From: an uncultured bacterium
GTDB lineage: Bacteria > Cyanobacteriota > Vampirovibrionia > Gastranaerophilales > Gastranaerophilaceae
Direction of reading: 5' to 3'
Assembly: GCA_900553895.1 (NCBI GenBank)
Contig: USFB01000008.1
Coordinates: forward strand, 1-64,000
DNA: 64,000 nt
Shown: positions 58,001 through 64,000 of the stretch, in pieces
Layout of the letters: each line of letters opens with the position of its first letter
Numbering within the stretch: the first letter of the stretch is position 1
Position numbers and translations under genes: made by a program
Notes under the pieces: model-generated
What the model saw: only the letters and a program-made list of their open reading frames with translations
Told to the model about the DNA's origin: nothing
The model's database searches: none

Positions 58001-58894
58001 ATGAAAAATAAATTTTTGGGTAATCTTGCACTACTTATAACAGCGTTGATTTGGGGACTTTCATTTGTTGCACAAAGAGAAGGTATGGAACATATCGGTC
58101 CTTTTACATTTAATGCTGTAAGAAGCATTTTGGGTGGTTTTAGCTTGTTACCGGTGATTGCTTGGATAAAATTTTCTCAACCCGATTGCAGAACTCAAAG
58201 AATTAAACGTTACCAACACATTAATCTGGCTAGAGCAGGTATTGGATGTGGCTTAGCACTGTTTACCGCAATGAGTATCCAACAGTATTGTATGCAATAT
58301 GTTACCGCCGGAAAGTCAGGCTTTATTACAGCCTTATATATAATTTTTGTTCCTATTATTTCAATTCTGTTAGGCGAAAAGCTCAGAAAGAAGATTATTT
58401 TAAGTATAATGTTTGCCGTAATTGGTTTGTATTTGCTGTGCTATAAGCCAGGAAATGGTTTCAATATCTATGACGTTTTACTTCTTGTCGGCGCATTTTT
58501 CTATGGTGTACACATAATGGTTGTAAACTATTACTCAGAAAAAATTAACCCTGCAAAAGCTTGCTGTTTGCAATTCTTTGTTGTCGGAATTTTATCCGCA
58601 CTTTTGATGTGGGCTTTTGAAAATCCAACAATTACTGCTATATTAAGTGCAAAATCTTCCCTGTTATTTGCTGGCGTACTTACTTGCGGTGTCGCTTATA
58701 CTTTACAAATTTTCGGTCAAAAATACACTTTACCTGTCGTAGCTTCTTTGATTTTATGTTTGGAATCCGTATTTGCAGTTATCGGTGGAACTTTAATTTT
58801 GCATGAAACAATGTTGCTAAAAGAAATTATCGGTTGCATTTTTATGATAACAGCAGTTGTAATTGCTAACTTAAAATTCAGAGAATGTGACTAG
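58001..58894 (+). CDS. DMT-superfamily (EamA) transporter
   Basis: 297 residues with ten predicted membrane helices in two EamA halves: NLALLITALIWGLSFVAQRE and TFNAVRSILGGFSLLPVIAW in the first, VLLLVGAFFYGVHIMVVNYY and LILCLESVFAVIGGTLILHE in the second. Exporters of amino acids or metabolites are typical. The ATG at 58001 has no Shine-Dalgarno and lies 6 bases after TATAAT (57989-57994), so a leaderless mRNA is likely; the upstream in-frame ATG at 57944 precedes the promoter. Confidence 0.88.
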   Translation: MKNKFLGNLALLITALIWGLSFVAQREGMEHIGPFTFNAVRSILGGFSLLPVIAWIKFSQPDCRTQRIKRYQHINLARAGIGCGLALFTAMSIQQYCMQYVTAGKSGFITALYIIFVPIISILLGEKLRKKIILSIMFAVIGLYLLCYKPGNGFNIYDVLLLVGAFFYGVHIMVVNYYSEKINPAKACCLQFFVVGILSALLMWAFENPTITAILSAKSSLLFAGVLTCGVAYTLQIFGQKYTLPVVASLILCLESVFAVIGGTLILHETMLLKEIIGCIFMITAVVIANLKFRECD

Positions 58895-58895
58895 T

Positions 58896-59435
58896 TTATA
58901 AAGTTAAAGAAAATACAATTATTGCTGATAAAACAAGCACTGTCATTACAAAAGCAATTGCAACCTTTAACAGCGGATGAAATCCTAAATTTGCATCATT
59001 GGATAAATCCAGTTGTTTCATTACATTTTTAGAAAAGTCTTGTCTGCTTTCGGATTTAGTTTTTTGAAAAGAATCGTTCATGAGCTTGCGAATACTATAC
59101 GTATTTTCTAATTCTTTTCGAGCTTTTTTGTTATTAATAGTAAACTTTTTTATTTTTATGTTCTCCTCTTGTGGTAATTCATTATCTACGTACGCAGAAA
59201 GATTGTTTTGAAAAAGTCTGTACTGGCTATTTGTTGTAGACGATAAAACTTCTTCCTGCTCATTTTCGACGGATTCTTTTAAATCCTTTAATAAAGAACT
59301 GATAATTTCTAACTTTGCGCGACATGTCGGGCAATTTTTAAGATGTTCTTCAACTTTTGCTTTCAATGCCTTACTTAAATCACCTTCTATATAAAAAGAT
59401 AATAATACGTCCATCTGAGTGCAAGTTATTTCCAT
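58896..59435 (-). CDS. Anti-sigma factor with zinc finger and membrane anchor
   Basis: 179 residues. The N-terminal zf-HC2 (ZAS) domain has Cys5, His31, Cys35 and Cys38 (EEHLKNCPTCRAKL). A second similar helical segment (about 75-115) lacks the ligands, and one membrane helix lies at the C-terminus (LLKVAIAFVMTVLVLSAIIV). It should hold the sigma factor encoded just upstream until an envelope or redox signal. Starts 11 bases after the sigma gene; ribosome binding site AGGAG. Confidence 0.85.
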   Translation of the reverse strand: MEITCTQMDVLLSFYIEGDLSKALKAKVEEHLKNCPTCRAKLEIISSLLKDLKESVENEQEEVLSSTTNSQYRLFQNNLSAYVDNELPQEENIKIKKFTINNKKARKELENTYSIRKLMNDSFQKTKSESRQDFSKNVMKQLDLSNDANLGFHPLLKVAIAFVMTVLVLSAIIVFSLTL

Positions 59436-59446
59436 AATACTCCTTT

Positions 59447-60016
59447 CTAAATAAACTCTTTTAATTCTTGTTGAAGCCTGAGTCTGGCTCTTGAAATTCT
59501 TGATTTTACCGTTCCTACTGTTGTATGTGTGATTTTTGAAATGTCTTCATAACTCAAGCCTTCATATTCTCTTAATATAATCACAATTCTCAAGTTGTCC
59601 GGCAGAGTCAAAATTGCACTTTTTATAAGTTTTTCCATTTCGGCAAACAAACACTTTTCTCCCGGTTCGCATCCGATTTTATCTTTAATTTCTAATAATT
59701 TATTATTATTTAGTTCCAAATTTTTATCTTTATAATTTTTTTTAACGTAATCATAAAAAACATTTGTAACAATTTGATTAAGCCAAGCTTTAAATACCCT
59801 TGGTTCTTTTAGTGTAACAATATTTTTTGCCATTTTAATCAAAGCTTCTTGAGTTAAATCCGCAATATCTTGTCGTTTATCAACAAGGTAACTAAACATC
59901 GTAAATACGCTTTTTTGAACGCGTTTCACGAGTTCTTCCAAAGCAAATCCTTCGCCATTTTGTGCTGCAAGAATAAGCGAATTCATATCCATTTTTTTAT
60001 AGCCGGATTTAGACAT
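59447..60016 (-). CDS. ECF-type sigma factor
   Basis: 189 residues with regions 2 (FTMFSYLVDKRQDIADLTQE, AFKAWLNQIVTNVFYDYVKK) and 4 (ILTLPDNLRIVIILREYEGL, SYEDISKITHTTVGTVKSRI, SRARLRLQQEL); region 3 is absent. The ATG at 60016 follows AAAGGG at 7 bases; an ATG at 60037 is in frame but lacks this. Operon with its anti-sigma. Upstream, GTAATTTT and TTTCATATCA fall at about the spacing of the GCAATTTT promoters, a weak hint of autoregulation and of a link to that class. Confidence 0.9.
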   Translation of the reverse strand: MSKSGYKKMDMNSLILAAQNGEGFALEELVKRVQKSVFTMFSYLVDKRQDIADLTQEALIKMAKNIVTLKEPRVFKAWLNQIVTNVFYDYVKKNYKDKNLELNNNKLLEIKDKIGCEPGEKCLFAEMEKLIKSAILTLPDNLRIVIILREYEGLSYEDISKITHTTVGTVKSRISRARLRLQQELKEFI

Positions 60017-60101
60017 ACAATAACCCTTTGATGTCATGATATGAAATCACCGAAAAAATAAAATTACCGAGTGGGCGAATTACAAATAATTATATAAAAA
60101 T

Positions 60102-61211
60102 CTAATAAGTTACTTTTCCTAAAACTACTCGTTTTTCTGCACCCGTGCAAGACGGCAAATTATTTGGAATGTTGTAATAATTACAATAACCGAGCAGAGC
60201 AAATGCCATAACTTCCTTATAGTTATTTGAAATTCCGTAATCTTCATGTGTTTTTAGAGCGATATGTTTTGGTAAATAGCTTCTCAAAAACTTCATCATA
60301 GTTTTATTGTAAGCACCACCGCCACCAATAACAACCGTGTCATATCTGTGATGAACAAATCTTTCGTAAGATTGTGCAATTGTTTTTGCTGTTAGTGCCG
60401 TAAGTGTTGCAATAATATCTTTAGGGTCAGACGGAGCAATTTTTAAAATATTTTCTATGTATTTGTTTGAAAAATATTCACGCCCGGTTGTTTTAGGAGG
60501 GTCAATAAAATAGTATTCATCCTGCAGAAGGCAATCTAACCAACTTTCGCAGACATTACCTTCTGATGCAAATTTCCCATCTTCATCATATTTTTTATTA
60601 AAGAATTTTTGCATGCAATAATCAATCATTATATTTCCGCAGCCGTTATCAAAACCATAGGTTTCGCAATCATCAGAAATAACCGTTACATTTGAAATCC
60701 CGCCAATATTTTGAACAAGCGCATTTTTAAACCATTTATCATCGGCGAAACATACTAGCGGTGCGCCTTGACCTCCAAACGCTATATCTTTTTCGCGGAA
60801 ATTCGAAATAACCATACATCCCGTTTCTTTAGCGATAACTGAACTTTCGCCTATTTGTAAAGTGCTTTTTAAAGAAACTCCGTCTAAAGTTTCATCAAAC
60901 GGATAGTGAAAAACTGTTTGACCATGACTTGCGATAAAATCAGGTTTACCAAATTGTTTTATCAAAACATTAGACGCATCCGCAAAACATTTACCTACAG
61001 CAAAATTGAGTTGGCATAATTCTTTTATGGAAATTTCACCTCTGAATGTTGAAAAGATTTTTTCTCTGATATGTTCTGGATAAGGAAAATTAATTCCTTT
61101 CAAAAGTGAAACCGACATATCGGGATAAACTTCACAAAGTCCTGCGTCTATTGAATCACAAGATGTACCTGACATAAGACTAATAATTTTTTTAGGCTCT
61201 TTTTCTTCCAT
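60102..61211 (-). CDS. anmK: Anhydro-N-acetylmuramic acid kinase
   Basis: Phosphorylates and hydrates 1,6-anhydro-MurNAc to MurNAc-6-P, the substrate of MurQ. 369 residues with LMSGTSCDSIDAGLCEV, ASHGQTVFHYP, STLQIGESSVIA, NIGGISNVT, DNGCGNIMIDYCMQKFF and VIGGGGAYNKTMMKFL. TATAAT (61218-61223) ends 6 bases before the ATG and no Shine-Dalgarno is present, so it is probably leaderless. Together with murQ it shows wall recycling from lytic transglycosylase products. Confidence 0.93.
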   Translation of the reverse strand: MEEKEPKKIISLMSGTSCDSIDAGLCEVYPDMSVSLLKGINFPYPEHIREKIFSTFRGEISIKELCQLNFAVGKCFADASNVLIKQFGKPDFIASHGQTVFHYPFDETLDGVSLKSTLQIGESSVIAKETGCMVISNFREKDIAFGGQGAPLVCFADDKWFKNALVQNIGGISNVTVISDDCETYGFDNGCGNIMIDYCMQKFFNKKYDEDGKFASEGNVCESWLDCLLQDEYYFIDPPKTTGREYFSNKYIENILKIAPSDPKDIIATLTALTAKTIAQSYERFVHHRYDTVVIGGGGAYNKTMMKFLRSYLPKHIALKTHEDYGISNNYKEVMAFALLGYCNYYNIPNNLPSCTGAEKRVVLGKVTY

Positions 61212-61346
61212 AAGATAATTATATCACGAGTCGTTTGGTGTGTTAATATCAAAAAAATGATTAATATTTTTACATTGTTACAATTCTATTTTTTTATTTT
61301 CAATTTTTGTGTTACAATATCTATAACATTGCTGTGGAGTGGATAG

Positions 61347-63287
61347 TTGACTAAGTTGTCCGTTTTATATAAGAAAATTTTAATAACAACATTGGTTTTA
61401 GGCGCAATTTTGACGCCGAATTTAGCTTATTCTAAAGGTGTAGATAAAGCGACTGCTGATGCTTACAAACAAGAAAACGCTGCTGAACAGCAAGAATTAG
61501 ACTATATTGAAGAATCAACCTATGACAGCAACACAGCATATATTAATGATATTGAGATTCTAGGTTCGAATATCATTAAACCCGAATACATTTTATCCAA
61601 GATGTCTTTGCAAAAAGGCGATTTGTACGACAAAGACCTTATGCAGCAAGACTTGAAAACTATTTACAAGTTAGGTTATTTTACCGAGAAAATGAAAGCA
61701 ATCCCTGTGAAAAATCCTAACGGTACGATTTCTTTAAAAATTATTTTAGAAGAAAATATCCCTGTAACAGATTTTACGATTGAAGGTAACACTGTTGTTT
61801 CAGGCGATGAAATCATGCAATATTTGTTGCCATTGAAGGGTAAACCCCAAAATATCACAGCAATAAACCAAGCAATGGAGCAAATTAATCAGTGCTACTA
61901 TTCTAAAGGATATATTCTTTCAAAAATCGACTCAATCTATGATGATCCGGACGGAACGCTTAACTTGAGCATCACAGAAGGTAAAATCAATAAAATAATG
62001 ATTACGGGTAACGAAAAAACGAAAGAATATGTTATCGAGCGTAATATCATGACTGAGCCAGGTACTGTTTATAACGAAAATCAAGTTAAACAGGATTTGG
62101 TTAGATTGTATTCGACTCAAGCTTTCAAAGATGTAAACCGTACGATTGAAGTTTCAGAAGATGATCCTGACAAATTTGATGTAACAATTGAATTAAAAGA
62201 ACAAAGAACAGCGTCCGTTTCAATTGGTGGCGGTTTGGATTCTGCAACAGGTGCATTTGGTTCTGCTGCAATTTCAGATAATAATTTCCGTGGCATGAAC
62301 CAAAGAGTTTCATTATCAGGCATGGTAGGTTCAGGTATTTTAATGAGCGATTCTTCAATCAAGAGTCATATGAATTATCAAGCTGAATTAAGCTTTTTTG
62401 AACCACATTTCTTGAATGCGGATAATTCTTTAATGAGTAAAATCTACTTTAGAGATTTGGGTAGTTATCAAATACCGCTTGCTGTTGAACGCAGAATTGG
62501 TATTGAAAGCACAATTGCTCACAGATTGCGTTATAATAAAAACTTATCATCAACCTTCACTGCCGGTGTAGAATATATTAAACTTGATGAAGGCGATGCT
62601 AATAACATTACAAATTTGTATAGATTACACAACTTGAATATTGCTGACCGTGCAAAAGAATTGGAGGGCGGTTTCTTCTTGAGATTGGCTCCTGGTTTAG
62701 CTTACGATTCAAGAGATTCAGCTATAAATCCTCGTCACGGTGCTTTGGCTTCTGTTAGATATGAAGAAGCTTTCGGTTTAGACGGTTTTGCAAAAACAAA
62801 CGGACGTTTAACAGGTATGGCTAAAAAATTCATACCGATTGCGAAGAAATCTTCTTTGACATTCACAGGACGTGGCGGTTTGAAAATCCACGGTTCCGAT
62901 ATGCCTGAAGTTATGGCTTATCGTTTAGGTGGACCTTACACAATCAGAGGTTACAAAGTAAATGGTGTAGGTACTGGTACATCATTCATTATGGGTTCTG
63001 CTGAATTAGCAACTCCAATCCCGTTTGTTGACAGATTAAAGGTTAATTTCTTACAAAACTTGAGATTAACATTCTGGGTTGATGCAGGTCGTGTATTTGA
63101 TCCAACAATTGCAAGTGCATTGTATGATAGACCACTTCAGGCTATTACCGCAGGTTTTGGTTTAAAGATAAATATGCCGGGTATAGGTCCATTGTCAGTT
63201 GATTATGGTTTCCCAATCACAAACCCTGGTCCAAACGGTTCTCCACATGGATACTTTACGTTTGGTGTAGGCGACATGATGTACTAA
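61347..63287 (+). CDS. bamA: Outer-membrane assembly protein BamA (Omp85)
   Basis: 646 residues, shorter than the roughly 800 of E. coli. Signal peptide (KKILITTLVLGAILTPNLAY), three POTRA domains (about 65-135 INDIEILGSNIIKPEYILSK; 138-215 DFTIEGNTVVSGDEIMQYLL; 216-290 INKIMITGNEKTKEYVIERN) and a C-terminal 16-strand barrel with YRLGGPYTIRGYKVNG in the position of the VRGF/Y lid-loop motif. The TTG at 61347 is used as start since GTGGAG lies 7 bases upstream and the signal peptide follows. Followed by skp, as in many Gram-negatives. Confidence 0.93.
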   Translation: MTKLSVLYKKILITTLVLGAILTPNLAYSKGVDKATADAYKQENAAEQQELDYIEESTYDSNTAYINDIEILGSNIIKPEYILSKMSLQKGDLYDKDLMQQDLKTIYKLGYFTEKMKAIPVKNPNGTISLKIILEENIPVTDFTIEGNTVVSGDEIMQYLLPLKGKPQNITAINQAMEQINQCYYSKGYILSKIDSIYDDPDGTLNLSITEGKINKIMITGNEKTKEYVIERNIMTEPGTVYNENQVKQDLVRLYSTQAFKDVNRTIEVSEDDPDKFDVTIELKEQRTASVSIGGGLDSATGAFGSAAISDNNFRGMNQRVSLSGMVGSGILMSDSSIKSHMNYQAELSFFEPHFLNADNSLMSKIYFRDLGSYQIPLAVERRIGIESTIAHRLRYNKNLSSTFTAGVEYIKLDEGDANNITNLYRLHNLNIADRAKELEGGFFLRLAPGLAYDSRDSAINPRHGALASVRYEEAFGLDGFAKTNGRLTGMAKKFIPIAKKSSLTFTGRGGLKIHGSDMPEVMAYRLGGPYTIRGYKVNGVGTGTSFIMGSAELATPIPFVDRLKVNFLQNLRLTFWVDAGRVFDPTIASALYDRPLQAITAGFGLKINMPGIGPLSVDYGFPITNPGPNGSPHGYFTFGVGDMMY

Positions 63288-63340
63288 ACATAAATAAAAT
63301 AAAGAAAATAGTGTATAATATAGATACAAGGAGGTTTTGT

Positions 63341-63790
63341 ATGAAAAATTTAAAATTAGGTCTTGTAGCATTAGCTATTATGACATTTGCAGGCGTGGCT
63401 AATGCCGGCGGAGTTGGATATATTGATTATGCAAAAGTAATTGATAATTACGATTATGCAAAACAAGTTACTAAAGAAGTTGATGCAAAAGGTTTAGAAA
63501 TGCAACAATTCTTAGTTGATAAAGAAAAAGAATACAAAGCATTAGATACACCATTAAAAAAACAAACTTTTGAAGAAAAAACAGCTGCTGAATTTAAGGC
63601 TAAAGAAACAGCTTATGTGACTCTTAAAAACAAAAGAGAACAAGAAGTTTTTAATAAAATAAAAGAAGCTGCAAAAGCTGTAATGGTTGAACAAAAACTA
63701 GATGCAATTATGGACGTTAGAGGGGTTTTTGTTGGTGGCGTTGATATTTCAGATAGTGTAATCTCAAAATTAAAAGGTGCTAAAAAATAA
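63341..63790 (+). CDS. skp: Periplasmic chaperone Skp/OmpH
   Basis: 149 residues. Signal peptide (MKNLKLGLVALAIMTFAGVA), then VGYIDYAKVIDNYDYAKQVT, a long coiled-coil (FLVDKEKEYKALDTPLKKQT) and the closing strand DAIMDVRGVFVGGVDISD. It shields unfolded outer-membrane proteins on their way to BamA. AGGAGG precedes the ATG at 63341, and TATAAT about 25 bases upstream offers its own promoter. The stop codon overlaps the next ATG (TAATG). Confidence 0.92.
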   Translation: MKNLKLGLVALAIMTFAGVANAGGVGYIDYAKVIDNYDYAKQVTKEVDAKGLEMQQFLVDKEKEYKALDTPLKKQTFEEKTAAEFKAKETAYVTLKNKREQEVFNKIKEAAKAVMVEQKLDAIMDVRGVFVGGVDISDSVISKLKGAKK

Positions 63791-64000
63791 TGGATTTAAT
63801 CGATCTAATCGAGAAAAAAAAGCATGGAAAAGTTCACACGAAAGAAGAAATTTGTTTTATTGTAAAATCTTTAGATGGTGAAATTAAACATGATGCTCAA
63901 ATCGCATCTTGGTTGATGGCAGTTTATTTTAAAGGTTTGAATGAAGCTGAAACTGCGTATCTTACAGAAGCTTTAGCTGAGTCTGGAAATCGTTTGGATT
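63790..64000 (+). CDS. pdp: Pyrimidine-nucleoside/thymidine phosphorylase, 5' end
   Basis: Partial, cut by the window end (70 codons). MDLIDLIEKKKHGKVHTKEE, WLMAVYFKGLNEAETAYLTE and ESGNRLD match the N-terminal helical domain of pyrimidine-nucleoside phosphorylases, which split nucleosides with phosphate in salvage. Translationally coupled to skp by TAATG. Pdp and DeoA cannot be told apart from this part. Confidence 0.85.
   Translation, partial: MDLIDLIEKKKHGKVHTKEEICFIVKSLDGEIKHDAQIASWLMAVYFKGLNEAETAYLTEALAESGNRLD

Noticed and set aside
1..64000. tRNA or rRNA genes
   Set aside because: Reading the intergenic stretches I found no cloverleaf with a GTTCGA-type T arm and no rRNA-like sequence.

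Overview
The window is AT-rich bacterial chromosome from a Gram-negative, flagellated, fermentative organism. Outer-membrane and LPS genes are present (lpxA, kdsA, a waaA remnant, bamA, skp, a TolC-type channel), along with two flagellins, a 2-oxoacid:ferredoxin oxidoreductase and a BadF/HgdC-type activator. There are no respiratory or photosynthetic genes. Many proteins of unknown function share an Asn-rich N-terminus ending in Phe-Gly. Together these features fit gut Candidatus Melainabacteria (Vampirovibrionia, Gastranaerophilales). That assignment is inference; no rRNA or other taxonomic marker lies in the window.

Layout. 1-5.3 kb: a broken waaA fragment behind an autoregulated marR, a small XRE regulator, a LysM/glycine-zipper protein, and a TolC-like efflux channel preceded by a copy of the MarR operator. 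5.4-9.7 kb: a coiled-coil protein, a ferredoxin-korA-korB operon and a short flagellin. 9.8-17.1 kb: recF-galE, a small gene-proA-tyrA operon and a large M16 peptidase. 17.3-25.5 kb: a glycosyltransferase, a divergent pair of lineage-type proteins, small genes, pncC, a secreted TonB-C/TPR protein and ssb-DUF1537 kinase-pdxA. 25.7-36.5 kb: lpxA, miaB, alr, a TonB-C protein, a TPR protein, a SWIM/SNF2 ATPase and a phosphohexomutase. 36.6-45.5 kb: an orphan sugar ABC permease, aroA-kdsA, the activator, ribH, murQ and a modular lysozyme-LysM-amidase. 45.6-57.1 kb: gpsA-ricT, SIMPL protein, several FG-motif proteins, an 834-residue flagellin carrying GLUG repeats, an HD-GYP protein, and a coupled pair made of a Cys-motif protein and a membrane protein. 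57.3-64 kb: a GNAT-like FG protein, a DMT transporter, an ECF sigma/anti-sigma pair, anmK, bamA-skp and the start of a pyrimidine-nucleoside phosphorylase gene.

How it fits together. Housekeeping genes (amino-acid, LPS, peptidoglycan recycling through MurQ and AnmK, DNA repair, tRNA modification) are interleaved with lineage-specific surface or export-type genes. Many of the latter share two unexplained features. One is a promoter-like element, GCAATTTT at the -35 position followed at almost fixed spacing by TTTATATATA. The other is the N-terminal FG motif in place of a classical signal peptide. I read this as one co-regulated and possibly co-exported set, which would include the lysozyme-amidase and the M16 peptidase. 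This is the best candidate in the window for an undescribed system.

Other themes are dispersed intergenic palindromes, several used as terminators, and several genes whose -10 box lies only 6-7 nt before the ATG, suggesting leaderless mRNAs. No tRNA, rRNA, CRISPR array, transposase or phage gene was recognised.
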